Origin: Saturnia japonica
Lineage: Eukaryota > Arthropoda > Insecta > Lepidoptera > Saturniidae
Direction of reading: 5' to 3'
Length of the DNA stretch: 64,000 nt
Assembly: GCA_033032175.1 (NCBI GenBank)
Contig: CM065316.1
Location: forward strand, 8,402,115-8,466,114
The translations under genes and the position numbers were made by a program. The notes beneath the pieces are model-generated. The model was given only the letters and a program-made list of their open reading frames with translations, ran no database searches and was not told the origin of the DNA. Shown piece by piece: positions 12,385 through 25,704 of this stretch (position 1 is the stretch's first letter; each line of letters opens with the position of its first letter).

Positions 12385-12460
12385 CAGTCATGGGCGGGGT
12401 TCGAACCTACGACCTCTCTGCTCAATAGTAGCGTTTACTACCACTGCGCCACGAAGTGTG
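12385..12460 (-). mobile_element. tRNA-like SINE head (third type)
   Basis: On the minus strand an A box TGGCGCAGTGGTAG (about 12453-12440) is followed after about 30 bp by a perfect B box GGTTCGAACCCC (about 12408-12396). The T-stem does not pair cleanly and no good acceptor stem forms, so I call it a tRNA-derived SINE fragment and not a functional tRNA. It lies about 290 bp from the family A SINE and does not share its body. Confidence 0.55.
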
Positions 12461-13599
12461 TCATAAATACGATGAAAATCAGAGTTTTGCTATATATATA
12501 TATATATAAGAAAATTACCTACCATAATAAACAGTTATCGGATATTATATATATTTAGATTATATATCGGAACATAATTTTAAAGGTTTTCTGACTTTCC
12601 CCTGAAGTAAGTCAAAAGCCCGTGTGAGCATGATATCAGCAGTTTTCAACCCGCGAACTAATGTTACCATATAATATAATAAACGGGATTGTTACAATCA
12701 GCTGACGAACACATCCACTTCAAATAACTTCGTAGCAAGAACAGTGATATATTAAAACCTTAATGTGTCATTATTTTGTACTTTTATATTTAAAATTAAA
12801 AATATATTATAGTCGTAATCAAATGAAATAGTTTTTAAAATTTATTAAAAACTATTTTTCTCATATCTATATTCATAAATCTGTAGTTGTGTCTGTATAT
12901 GTAACTGTTTTAATATTCTAAACATTAAAAAATAAATTTCGTTTGTCTGCTTGTATGTCTGGAAGCACCTGGAAGATCTGGAAGTCTGTCTGGGGGCACT
13001 GCTAGCGAATTTATAAAATATGTGAAGGTACATTAACTACTATGAATATTTTCCATCTATAACGCTCAGATATTGAATCCGTATAGCATTTTATATAAAA
13101 ATCGATTATAGTGTGGACCTAGAAATACTCTTAATACAAAGATATAAAAAAATACGCTAAGCGAAGCGGGCGGGCACCTATTTGGTGTTGGTTTGGTGTC
13201 GGGTATTGTATGTCATAATTACAGTCTTAATATTTTATATTAAAGCTCGTTAACATGTAATGCAATTTTTGATTTGCTAATTGCAATTAACAATGATTAC
13301 CAACATTATAAATGCACATTATAAATTATCAATTTCGATTACATTTATTGCAATAATTGCATAATTATTTTATTCATTTTTTATCCGAATGTAAATATTC
13401 AAGGAAACACATTAATGAAATATCAACTAATTAAATTATATTACTGTAAAACTGGTAATAAATTAATAACTAAGAAAAAGTCACCACTTGTATAGGCCAG
13501 TAATACTAAATTCAATAGTCTTGTAAAGCACAGATTAGCGAGTACTAGAATTAGTAGTATACTAAATAAACTACTTATTTCACAAACTTAATTAGACAA
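12461..13599. other. A+T-rich non-coding stretch with (TA)n
   Basis: Apart from a (TA)n tract at about 12491-12508 I recognise nothing. GCTAAGCGAAGCGGGCGGGC near 13154-13173 looks like a transposon tail, but its boundaries are unclear. Confidence 0.5.
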
Positions 13600-13825
13600 T
13601 CACCATGATACCATCACGCCTGTATTCCCCGAAGGGTTAGGCAGAGGTATACTAATTGTACACCCACAATTCGCCAAGTATGTTTTTAGGTCCCATGTAA
13701 TAAATAGGTGGCGAGCCTATTGTCATTAATCGGGCACGAAACCAAACTCCGAGCTGCTACTGGGAATTTAATAAGAAAAACCGAATAATAATACCACTAG
13801 GCTAACGAGACAAACTTCTGAAAAA
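13600..13825 (-). mobile_element. tRNA-derived SINE, family B (copy 1, internally deleted)
   Basis: The minus strand reads GTTAGCCTAGTGGTA (A-box region, about 13805), then jumps into the SINE body (CAGTAGCAGCTCGGAGTTTG; CGTGCCCGATTAATGACAAT) and ends with AGGGTTAGGC..GAATACAGG. The segment carrying the B box, present in copies at 48085-48350 and 57790-58035, is missing. An internal deletion has removed half of the promoter, so this copy should be transcriptionally dead. Confidence 0.8.
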
Positions 13826-15844
13826 TGATAATCTTATGGTTTTAATGATAATAAAATATAACTAGCTATTAAAATAATCAAAACTATTTAATAAATGTAA
13901 AAATGAAGTCATAGCATAGTGACCTGTATTAAATACTGAACAAACCACATTTCATAAAACCAGTGACATAGCAATAAAAACACATTCTGTCTTTTTTAAA
14001 TTATCCGGAAGTTTTCTCAGTTATTTCGCGGCCTAGTCCTCAAGTATGTTAAATTTGCAGCTCAGATATGATCTTAATTTTTATGTTTCAGAAAATTATC
14101 CAGCAATAATATGGTTCCAAAATAAAAGCTACTTCCGTCAGTCATTGCTACAAACGAAAACAAAATTAATACAGTAAACTATCTTTCCTATGTTAGAAGG
14201 TCAAAACTGAACGATGTATTTCATGTAAAACACTACTACCACCCTTGGTCTTTGAAAATTATCGTATCGATTTTTACTCAATTCAATCAAGCATTCTAGC
14301 AAAAACTTTACAAGTACAATTTGTATCTTAAACAATGCTGCCGTTAAATTAACTTATTAAAGTAATTTATTTACACTAATAGATAATGTTAATTTGGAAA
14401 AACCAGACTGATATACCAGTAAATCTCTATGAAGGATAAAATATTATATGTAGCTTATTAAATTAAATAGACGAAACAACTTAATGACTGATTTCTAGTT
14501 AACATGAATTATTGATTGTCTTTCTTTACTATTTTCACGTGATATTAAGAAGCACCTATCATTACCTATCATTGATATGAACCATCAAATGCAGTCGACA
14601 GAGGTGGTTCTTTCATTTCTTAAAACGTAGGTTCATATTTTATGATTTTCGTTTTTTTGCCAATAACCAACATATATTGTGAATATTAATAATTATGGCT
14701 AATAATTTTTAATCACGACTAAAATGTCACCATATTAATCATCGTCTCGATAAAACAAATATATTATCTGAATATGATCTCAATAGATAAAGTAGATCAG
14801 AAGTAATACGATCACTAACAGACGCACACAAGATTTCTTTTATTTAAAAGACAACGGTTTGAAACTACATCGTTGAAAACGAGGTCTCAGCGTGCTATTA
14901 CTAAATTCTCATTGCTCCAAAAATTAATGAATCCCTATGCTGATGATCTTAGAACTTTTCCTATTTGTTTAATATAAATCATGGGTATTCCTCGTATTAT
15001 CAGAAAAGGGCAGAGTAATTTATTGCACATTGGTGAAAGGACAAATCATTCGAATCAGGAAAATTGCGAGTTTAATAAGCATAAACGACTATCATAACTG
15101 CGATATCGATACTTTTATTTATTTCAAGACTTATATTACTTAAGATGCACTTAAAAAATAAACTATTGCGAACAATACCTAGATCTCATATCTGAGTCAC
15201 TTAAAGCTCGCATAGCTCCATTTCCCTGTGTTATCAATTTGTGATTAACCGTAAAAAAAAACAGTTATATATCGTTTTAGAGGCAAATACGTACTAATTT
15301 TAATGTACGCAGTTCCACGAATAGAAACAGGGGGAAAAGTCTCACAAAAGTCGTAACCAATCTATTAGACGATACATGAACACGACCATTCCACCATGAG
15401 TGTATGACTATGAAGAAGAAGACTAACTTTAGTTCGTTGGTACAGGGGAATAAGAGTACTGGGGTATATCGAAAAGCCCATATAAGAAATAATTTACGTC
15501 ATATCATATAGTCCACATAAACGTACATTGAGTAATATAATTCATACGAATCCTCGAATAGCACTGCAATGATCTACGACTTTAATAGTTTCCTTATAAC
15601 CGAGTTGACATCGAAACACGGAAAAAACGAGTCAATTGCTCTGACTCATGCGTTTGCCAGCTAAGACGATTAATGTGCATTATTATAGTAAAATATATTT
15701 GCGGCTCGCCAACAAATTTATAAATGTTTGTTTTCTACATACATTACGTATTTATTTATAATGGAAATTGATGAAAATTATGGAAATAAAAATCACGTTA
15801 TGTAATTTAAAATAGTTTATTAACTGTTTCATCGATGTTATATT
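13826..15844. other. A+T-rich non-coding stretch
   Basis: No gene, RNA or bounded repeat was recognised in these 2 kb. Confidence 0.55.
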
Positions 15845-16085
15845 TATTCGACTAACTCTCCAATAAGGCACTGCGCCACGCCGCGCCGGCAACATACCCG
15901 TATAGCCTATCGTTGTTCCCGTACTTGCCTAAAGCTTGCCAAATTGCTTGACGTTAATAGTTACTACTTCACTCCTTAGGATGTTAGGATGAATAACTAG
16001 AATATAACATTAAAAATAAAAATATTTTTTCAAATCATATTGGTAGTTCCAGAGATTATTAGGACGTTCAAACAAACAAAGAACA
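15845..16085 (+). repeat. Dispersed repeat, module C (copy 1)
   Basis: It carries the C-module signature: CGACTAACTCTCC, a CGCCACGCCGCGCCGG block, CCTATCGTTGTTCCCGTACT, ATTGCTTGACGTTAATAGTT, and the closing phrase GACGTTCAAACAAACAAA. Other copies lie at 32780-32985 (+), 47705-47990 (+) and 62660-62810 (-). It has no open frame. It resembles the 3' region of abundant lepidopteran LINE-type repeats; class not proven. Confidence 0.65.
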
Positions 16086-18950
16086 ATGTATTGAGCTTTA
16101 ATATGTTAGATTGTTAGATTAGATTTACATGGCTCGCGGTATAACAACAACTAACAACGCTCTGGAAATATTCTCAAACAATCAATGCGATCGAGCTTCA
16201 GTCACTAAAGTGACACACACTTAATCTCGTGCTCTCTGTACCCTGAATTCTCCACATATACTGTCATATCGATAATTTCTTTGAAAATTCAGAAAGTAAC
16301 TACGTATGAAAATAGAACAATCATGGACAGAACAAAAGAAGTGTGCGATAAGCTTTGATTATATAAACATAAATAATCAAAAATGATGAGATATGAATAC
16401 TTTTAAAAGTTATAAATACTTCAGTAAGTCAGTTGTATTTAAATGACAACATTCCCCTTAACCGTACAAAGAAAAAAAGCAGAATGACGTGATGGTAATT
16501 TTCAATATCCCCAGCAATTTACCACAAAAGTAAATGAAGTAACAAAACATTTACGAGGTATCGTAAGTTCCAACATTAAAATTTTTCTCGTAAACTCGAC
16601 ATTGTGTAACATCAATACAAAAATCAGTTTCGAAAGTAAAAAAAAAAAAAAAAATGTATGCATGCATCATCAGAATAAGGAGCCTTCTCTTTGGTCCATT
16701 GCTCGTAAACCGGTGCAGATGTTCAACAATAACAACAAAAATGCTTTTCATAATTATAATATTAAGTATTATAATAAAACAGCGAGTGGTAAATGAAACG
16801 TTTGCCTTGTCTTATAAGTATATTTTTTTAATCGTTCAAGATAAAACATTAATTTAGATGTTCATAAAATGTTTTAATTTTCTTAGTTATTTTAATATTT
16901 TTGCCAAGTACCTAAATTTTTGAGCTTAATTTTCAAGGTATCTTTTACTCAACTAATATAATCATATATATTTTGTTGCATTACCAATTTATTTTTCTAA
17001 TTTAAATATATCAAGCTATATTTCACAATACGGATGAACTATGTTGTATTTTTTTAACAACTACTTATTACTTAAAATTATTTTAAAAACTTAACTGGAC
17101 CAATAAAAACACTTATTAGGCAATAATCTTTTTAGATAATCGCACGAAACACATTGTATACCAGAATAATTATTACAAGAATACGTCCGTCCGGCACACC
17201 CCGGGCAGTCGGTTCAGGTTACTAGTTTACTGAATGGACAATATTTAAAAAAATGCAAAAATTTATTTTAATTAATATACACGTAATGCGAAGCATTATA
17301 ATATAAAATAATTCAGAATAAAATTAATTTAAAAATTAAATTTAGGAAGACCCGAACAATTTTATATCTTAATATATATCCAATGTAGAACATCCTCAGA
17401 TATCAGTAAAATATACATTGTAAATACATTATGAGGGCAATATAGAGTGCACACATCGTCGGAGTTACTTGAGACTGAGCGAACGTCTTAATTATTGTTA
17501 TTTCGATCGAACCACTGTTCGTAGCACTGTAATTGCGGTCTGTGCCATCTATAATCTGTGTACAACCATAATATTTTCTTTAAACGAGCCACTAGATTTT
17601 TTATTCGACCTTGCTTACGTTACTTAACATTTATAATTCATAGATCATCAAGGGTAATTGCGTAATAGATTATTGAAATCCATTTACATATTAAAAATAA
17701 GTAATGTGTGTACATATAACTGTAATTAATGAAGGCTTTATATTGCGGAAATCCTTTAAAATAAGTAACGGGAAATTATTAAACATTTTTGGTACATTTG
17801 CACAAAAACATGTCTTTTGGTATACACTTATTGAGCATATAAAGTATTCGCGTATAATTGGGCCGTGCCCAACCCCGAGATTTATCTAGTGTCCTTCCTA
17901 GGGAATGAGGAAATAATTTTTTGATAAAAACAGAAAGCATCTCATTAAAAAAAAAAAAAATCAAATAAATTATATTACACAGATACCTGTATCTAAATAC
18001 TGGTCCACTATGGTGTAAATATTTTTTTTAATTTAAAGTATACATACCTCATAATACGAAGTAAGATGGCTCGTCTGTTAGCGATCAATGGACGCAATAA
18101 ATAATCCATTCGAAAATACTGTCTGTATAATCTGTTTTATATAATCGTTTATATTTACAAAACAAAACTTATTAGGTATTTTAGGTAAAAAAAAATATAA
18201 CAAGAAAAAATTATGCGAAAGCTATCATTATTAAGCAACCGAAAAAGATATAAAAGAAAGTGGATGTGTACGCGCGTCAGAAGTTATACTTCTTTCAATA
18301 GCCACACACGCAACGCATTACATTTAGTGTGCCTATCTTCAATACAATAAAACAAAGATTAAACATAGGTATATCACTGTAGACTTTTGTAACATTAGCT
18401 TTTTGTAATTCGCGCGCTTTGAATAAGTTCATTTATAAACTTTAACACTGTTAGCCTAAAAGAAATCGTCCAAAGAACGTGCAGCTTACAGCTTAAAAAC
18501 TTGTCGCATTGTGAAATAAAGCTCACCATTTTATCACAACGTTTAATTTAAGAAAATGCGAAAAGAAAACATCTCCTAAAGCAACGTAGCATTAAGATTA
18601 AAATATTAATTAAAATCTAATTATCAATAAAGGTTTCAAGCATTAATATAAATTAATGGTTTATTGAACGCCTTGCTTCACTTTACCTTAACCTAAATCA
18701 AAATATATTTCACCATGTTGTCACATCAATCTTCAGTGAGTATTTATAATGAACCTCACATTGCTTTGTGTATCAGTATCATCACCTATTGTATTTTATA
18801 TGTTATAATGGTGATATACGTACAAATACTTTAACGAGCAAAACAGTTGGGCAGGAAACTTTAAACAATATTTCATGAAATTTTAATATTAAATTAAAAC
18901 TAAGAAAAATACCTTATAACTTAACAGTTATTTTCTTTTAATAACAATAT
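16086..18950. other. A+T-rich non-coding stretch
   Basis: No gene was recognised. An A17 run sits at 16638-16654. The segment around 17845-17890 (GGGCCGTGCCCAACCCCGAG) is an island of G+C and may be a transposon tail. Overlapping short frames on both strands are chance. Confidence 0.5.
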
Positions 18951-18954
18951 CAGC

Positions 18955-19155
18955 CTGTAAGTGTTCCATTCCTGCGACGAGTCTTCTTCCCAAGGGAAGG
19001 CACAGCCTATATAATCAGTTAATCACCATGTACTTCCCATGACGTATTGGCGATTTCAATCGCCGAGAAATCAAGAATTCAATATATTTCCCACATAAAA
19101 GAACATTTTTCAAGCATTCAGGTTTTCTCGCGATATTTTCATTCACCGTCAGCCA
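18955..19155 (+). repeat. Dispersed repeat, module G (copy 1)
   Basis: It begins CAGCCTGTAAGTGTTCC, contains CCCAAGGGAAGGC and GGCGATTTCAATCGCC, and ends TTCAGGTTTTCTCGCGAT..CATTCACCGTCAGCC. A second copy is at 59845-60010 in the same orientation. The arrangement 'CAGCCTGTA ... TTCAGGTTTCCTCACGATG ... TTCACCGTCAGCC' is a widespread lepidopteran repeat that I recognise. No coding content. Confidence 0.65.
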
Positions 19156-21435
19156 ATAGTGTTAAAATTTAAATTAGAAAATTTACACGAATTCTAAAAA
19201 AATCATTTCAGTTCATTCTTTTTTAGGCTCTCAACCTATAAAGAATTAAATTTAAGAATAAAAATTGAAAGTAAATTAAAATAATAATTAAGAATTTTGC
19301 TTTTTAATAACTCTGCTCCCGGGGATGGTATATATTATGCTAATTTTACGTACATTTTTGTGAATTAAGGGAGCCAAAGGATTAATTAGAAAATTTTAAA
19401 TCTGTAAAGGTTATCCAACATAACGTCAGTGTGTCACGGAACGAGGCATAATATTTTTTCAATATCCCATCCTCTAATGGAGTTCACAAATTGTTTATGT
19501 CTTTGTTTCGTAATGCTAAATCAATTTATTCACGTATGTATATGCTATAGAAATATCGATTTTATTAGGTAACAATTACACCAACATTTATTTTATTATG
19601 AAACCCACTAAATAGTTTATTGTTTTACAAATGTACAACAAATTCTAATAGCTTTTGATTTTTTGTTATCTATTTTAAATGTACAATTATATACTATAAC
19701 TGTTCTAGTTTTATATATGATACAATGTGCCTCAAATATACTTAGGCTTGCGTACAGACAAGAAGATGCAATAAAGCTCGCAATAACAGCGGCGGGCACG
19801 CATCGTAAACCGCATCGCTAATCGATTCCATGCCTTTAAAGAAATTATTTTCCGCTCATGAAAATAAATATACTGAGTAGTTAAGTGCAAACTATAATTT
19901 AACTACAACAGAAGCTTCTTTCGTTGATATTTGAATATACACGGGTTTAATGTACGTTTTGATATTCACATTCACCAATGGGCTAAAGGCGCGTATGGTT
20001 TACATAGTCTTTTAGACTATAAACAGAAAGAAATAACAAAAAAAATCCTAGAAAGTAAGAAACATTTTAAAATTATCTAATTAACATTTCCTCGTGTGCT
20101 CTAATTTATTTTTCTATTTTCCATAAATTTAACACGTAGGTATGACGTGTGGGTATGATATCAAATATAGGTCACTGGGTTATCAGTGTAGAAAATACAT
20201 TACTTAAAGACATTTCTATTTCAAATTCTGAGTTATTTAAATAAATAAGCATAAAAATAATTTATACAATATATTATTCTCAGCCTAATTAAAATCCAGC
20301 ACTAATTTCGACTCAATAACCAATTATATTGCGATTTTAATTATTACTATGGACTATAAATTGTTGTTAAAACTATAAGATTGAATATTAACGTTACAAT
20401 ACCCATAATTTACAAATAAGTAAATTTGATCGTTACCACAAAATGTACGACGTCATTACATACCTACACATTTAAAACTATAGCACCACGTAACATACAT
20501 ATTAAACTTATTATAATATGTTAATTACCCATAATCCTTATTTAGCATATTTCTTTCGTGTAGTAATTAATTTTATTAGATTAATGGAAGTCGATCTACC
20601 GTTCTTGAAGAAGTGGAAGCAAAAATATTTATGAAGAACTGGCAAAAATAGCACAAATTTCAGATCTAGAGTTTGAGTAGTACTTGTTAAAAAAAGGGTT
20701 AAGAAGATGTAGGTAATTTACATCTGATATTTAGCATGTTTAGACATCAAATAGAAATAAAGAAATTTCATATCAAATAAATCTTATCTTATGAAATTTA
20801 TTCTGAAATAATACTCAAATAGCGTAGATACTGCGCACTGAAAGGACTAGTAGTAGTTCAGTTCAAAGATCATCCAATTAATTCACAATATTTCTAGTAT
20901 GAAGCTCGAAGGACGGTCACGATACGACTAATTTCAAATGATTTTACAATACCACGAAATAATAGCGGGTAGGCATTTGTCGCAATACGACAACAACATT
21001 TGGGGACGTCTGGAGCAATCAGTTGCGCAATCGAATCAGATGGCGATAAAATTAACTTCTTGCAACTATGTCTTATTATTTGTTAACAACCGTTATTACT
21101 TCTTTCGTCAATCGACATCATTAAAACAATACAAACTAGCCTTTTTATTTACTATCAGTGACGTCAATAATTTAAGTATATTGTGCACTAAGTGCACCAA
21201 AGGGATTATTATAATACTAACTTAAAAATTCCTCTTGATAAAATTTTACATCAAAATATTATGAATTAGAGGTTTATATTGAATTTTTGATAACTCTACG
21301 ATGCCTTACGTAGACAAATACTAATCATAATATTTGAAATCAGTACAGAAATATTATGAATAAATACAATATAAAGAAAACTAATACTAAAACTGTTAAT
21401 ACAAATTTAAATGATACATAATATTTATGACAGTT
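19156..21435. other. A+T-rich non-coding stretch
   Basis: No gene was recognised. The 95-codon + frame at 20938-21225 has no recognisable domain or splice context and is not called. Confidence 0.5.
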
Positions 21436-21730
21436 TATAATAGTATACCTATTACTTGTGCCGCGGCTCCGCTCGCTTAGAGTACAGAATGCCGTCGCGT
21501 TGGTATAGCGCACGTACAAATAGTGCATCCCTGGCACCTACGACAAAAAAAGTCAAAAATGCTTATTGTGGGTGATGTTTAAAACGATAGACACATGCTA
21601 CCCTGACTTTTTTGTAAGTCTTTCTAAGATTTACAATTATACAGTACATTACTTATGATATACTTCTTATGGTTTACTCAGATTACTGCTTACTTCGTAC
21701 GTTACTTTATATAACAAAATATATAACCCG
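21436..21730 (+). repeat. Dispersed repeat, module D (copy 1)
   Basis: It shares ACAGAATGCC.., CTTATTGTGGGTG, GACTTTTTTGT and TGGTTTACTCAG with the minus strand of 36320-35790, and more weakly with 62400-62140. No open frame. It is probably a fragment of a common non-autonomous or LINE-derived repeat. Confidence 0.55.
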
Positions 21731-21978
21731 ACCAACTACGACAACATAGCTATGAACTTTAAAAAAAAACATGTAAATCGGATAAGTGGTTCTCACGTAA
21801 AAATTACATAAACGGACAAACAGACAAAAATATGAAGACTTTTATAATATGTATATAGATGTAGCTCCGTATAACAAAAATTATATTTCATAGAAGATAA
21901 TATAAAGTTTAAGATGTTTGAGCGATGTGATGATATTAATAATATAAAAGTTTAAAAAGGCAATTGTTTTGTTCCCAG

Positions 21979-22051
21979 TGTATAAACAACGCTGCCAAGC
22001 TGACTACCGCAAATGAGATTGTACCCGGTTACCACATCCAAGCGCTAATAG
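21979..22051 (+). CDS. Candidate internal exon of an unidentified host gene
   Basis: This 73-bp segment has the full signature of a spliced exon. Upstream is a pyrimidine-rich tract ending TTTTGTTCCCAG, and downstream the strong donor G|GTAAGTATTTT. Read from the first base it encodes CINNAAKLTTANEIVPGYHI plus QALI with one base left over (phase 0 in, phase 1 out). Its base composition and balanced amino-acid use contrast with the surrounding DNA. I do not recognise the protein: the piece is too short and I see no family motif. If real, the surrounding kilobases on the + strand are introns of that gene. No partner exon could be identified with confidence elsewhere in the window, as would be expected if introns are very long. 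The alternative is a chance conjunction of two good splice sites. Confidence 0.45.
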
Positions 22052-23485
22052 GTAAGTATTTTATTTTTAATAAAAAGTTGATGATTGATGATGAATATTG
22101 TCAACAAATAGAAGCTTTACCTAGGGCGCGCTTTACTATATGTATAGCGTCACTTAAGTAGAATGATTACTTTAAAGCTTCTTCGAGCATGTTTGTTTAC
22201 GTATGTGTATCTAAAACTTTTTTTATACTCAGTTCATATTCGATACTTAAGTTTCATATTACTCATTATACAATTTTTTTTTCAACATTTAAACAGATTT
22301 CTTACCCATAAAACCCACTAGCCTGATAATAAATGTTGAAGCTGGAAAGTCGTTCTCAATGAAGTCTTTACGCAATTTCATGAATGAAGATCGCGTAGGA
22401 GGTCGCTGTGGGAGTTAAATCCTAACTCTATGTCACTAAACAAAAAGCGAACTTAAATTAATGCGAAAATAATTTCTGTAATGTAACATGAACTGAATAA
22501 ACCCTAGGGCGATGGTCAAACTTTATAATGGTTACCAGAGCTTATTATAATAAACGTGGAGGACCGGTGGACTCCTACACGGTTTGACCTCGGGGCTGCG
22601 ATTAGTCGGCTACTAGATACCTCTGCCGCGTTGTAATACCTCGTAACATGTTGCCGTGTATATAGAAAAGCAAGATGTGCTATACTTATCCCAGATTGTT
22701 GGTTTAAGCGCACTTAAATTGTATTTGTTTGAGATTTGGAATACTCATTTTTAACTATCATTTTTGATAATAGCCCCTTAGATTTGTAGATACCAGTTTT
22801 TTTTTTCTTGTTTTATTTATTAAGCCTCTTGCCTTTTATAGCGTTACATAATCAGGGTTTATACATATAAATATCTATATTTTTTTATATATCAACAGAT
22901 CCATACGCACTGGGCTACGGCAACAGTTATCTCAGAATGAACTAAAAGTTCTCTGTGACTTCTTCTTGTTTTGGCGCCGCAAAAAGCTCTTGCCAGTGCC
23001 AGTGTTTCTAATCCTTTGTAAAATTTTAAATTATACAAAGTGGGATGGATGTTCAGTTTCAATATTTTTAAGCATTCGTTAAATTTTCAAGCGTCTATGT
23101 TTTTTGAAGCCTTCGTATTAATAGATATTTCATACAAAGTGGCGTCTAACAAGATGGTGGCTCTCTTGTTAAAACGATCTAGGGAGATTTTGTGAGATCC
23201 CAAAATGCATGTCTTTCGCTTTATATTTATAATCCACTTCACTTGCACAACAACCAAACTATATCACGCAAAATGCCACCAATATTACATAATATAGAGT
23301 CAAAAAACCTAAGTTAATGAATTAAAAATATAAACCACAACATGTCACTTTAAGATCCCACCGAAAGCTCCGTTCTCTAATTATTTACTATCTTTGCCGC
23401 AACATAAACTTTGAATCCGTATCAGGGCGGGTGCTTCCTCCTTCTTAAAACATCGAGTAAAAGCGTAATATGAAGATATACTTAT
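22052..23485. other. Non-coding stretch with a mixed-composition island
   Basis: Most is A+T-rich. About 22560-22690 is relatively G+C-rich (GGACCGGTGGACTCCTACAC and following) and lacks family resemblance; it could be an old transposon fragment. No gene is called. Confidence 0.45.
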
Positions 23486-23488
23486 AGG

Positions 23489-23600
23489 GTCCGTCATGAC
23501 AATAGAGACTGCCGACGGATTGTCGATCTATCGGTGGTCACTACTGTTTAAATTGTAGGTACTGTGCTTACTATTAGGCACAGTGCCAATAATTTTCCGA
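23489..23600 (+). repeat. Dispersed repeat, module F (copy 1)
   Basis: It reads GACTGCCGACGGATTGTCGA, TCGGTGGTCACTACTG and CTGTGCTTACTATTAGGCAC. The same order of phrases recurs at 42930-43040 (+), 46500-46610 (-) and 54030-54140 (+). The four copies are diverged and each about 110 bp long. They have no tRNA promoter boxes and no open frame. Origin unknown. Confidence 0.6.
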
Positions 23601-25700
23601 GCAACTATAAAACAATACATTTATGCACGAAGTTTAATAAACAATTGGCAGGAATTCAATATTTATAAATTAGATATTTAATACATAAACAAGATTCCCT
23701 TTTACAAATAATTGTATAAAAAAACTACAAAAATACAATGTAAAATACACCTATATGTATATAAAAATTATAACACATTTATACAGAAATATTAAATTAA
23801 ATTAAATTTAGGCTCTCACTAACTCTCTCTCTCTTCCTATACTCTTACATCTTATTAAATAATATTTGGATATTGTTTTAATCAAATTATATTTTTTTGA
23901 CATTGAAAGCATTTCTAGTATTTCTAACCGTTGTTACATTAAATCGTCTGCCACCGTTACATGCAACTGCGCACGCATTACATACATTGGTACGAGTATA
24001 ATCGAGTTAAAAATAACCGCCTTCTTGAAATATTCTTATATTAATCCACTGAATTTTTTAATGAATTAAAGTGAAATACAAACTTTGTTACTTTTGTAAA
24101 GTGGAATACTCCGACTTGTAGAACTTATTTTAATTATACATTTTAATGTCACAGAACGAATAATTCCTGTTTGATAACTGAAAAGAGTGTGGGTCACTAT
24201 GGCGGTTTTATCACTTTATGCATTATGGAATATGAATGCAAGAAATATACCATTTATTAATTTAATTAATGTTTAATTAAATTATTATTTTAAAGATTTC
24301 ATTAATGTACTAAAACATTTTAATGAAAAATATAAAAAAAAAACAGAGAGACTGGTGATTATGAATTTCAATTTTTAGTTTTAGTATAATAATATTTAAC
24401 AGGCCCTCAAAATTGATTCATATTTGGCAAAACACGACGCATACTAAGTCACCGAAACAAGGTAATCTAATTTGTTTTTAACAGTCAAAAAAATGTAGTA
24501 ACAATTTTTGTATATAAATCATGCATGCTGTCTAATAAAGAATGTGCCTTAAGTAGCATATCATGTTAATGCAGGCGGAGGCACCAACTCGGACATTAAT
24601 TCTGACACACGTCTCATTATGATATATAGTCACGCGATTGTGATGAATTGTGGAATGAATAAAAATAGATTGTCTTCATTTAAAACGACTCAAACAAACG
24701 TACTGTAATCTTTTTTGGATTGCAATTTGCATAACAATGAGGGTCTAAGCGCCTTGGTGGGGAAAAGTACTGCTAAAAAGATAGATTAACATAGCAAATG
24801 ATTATTCTAGACGTTCCACAACTAACATTTATCAAACAAACAATAGCAGTGCGCCTAACCTTTATAGAATATTTTTAATTTAATTATTTGATAATAATAT
24901 ATAATTTGGGAAACCAAAACATTTCATTTATTTTCAATTTCGTTGTTTTCTTTAAATTAAACTAATACTCATATGTTAGGTAATAGATATTATATAAACT
25001 TATCATCACAGATTGTTTCTACTGAGTAGATAGAAAAAAAAATCCTACTTATCGTATTCTTAACGTTTCATTCATATCACAGCAAAATAGACGAATGTAG
25101 ACTCGCAATCGCAATAATACATACAATATCGACAAATACACTTCTTTAAAAGTCTCATATTGAATTATATCCAAATAGTTTATAAATAGAAACATAAAGA
25201 AACTATCATAAATAACATTTAATGTCTGAGTAAAATTATATTATAATATTCCAACTGGCGTCAAAGTAATTTAAACAAATACTTCTTTCAGTCTGTTTAT
25301 GGCAAGACAGGAACACATTAAATCAGCTCCCAATACCGAGAACAGGAAGCGGGCTAATAGAAATGTAATTTTCAATAAACTTTTTTTCATAATAACCAAT
25401 CAGAATCGATCATAAACTTTGTAAATAATTCAAAATTTCGTTGATACGTTGGTTAATTTAGATATTCATCATACTATGAAAAATATAACTTCCTCCCTTG
25501 ATACACATTACAAATTACTTTTATAATGACTCTATTAATTTAGTCTTGAATCTCGAGGCAGTGATGTTTTCTGTAATGAAAAATGCAATTGTAAATCGTT
25601 TATGAAATGTAAAAGATTGAGCACATACATAATCGATAGAATGGGATACTTACATTTATAATAATAATAATAACGATAACCATTAATATGGGTGTCACGA
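23601..25700. other. A+T-rich non-coding stretch
   Basis: No gene, RNA or bounded repeat was recognised. A short CTCTCT run occurs near 23822-23833. Confidence 0.5.
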
Positions 25701-25704
25701 TTTG

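Noticed and set aside
25290..25440. Acceptor-like CTTCTTTCAG followed by an open run as an exon
   Set aside because: No good donor follows and the peptide is lysine/asparagine-rich like background sequence.
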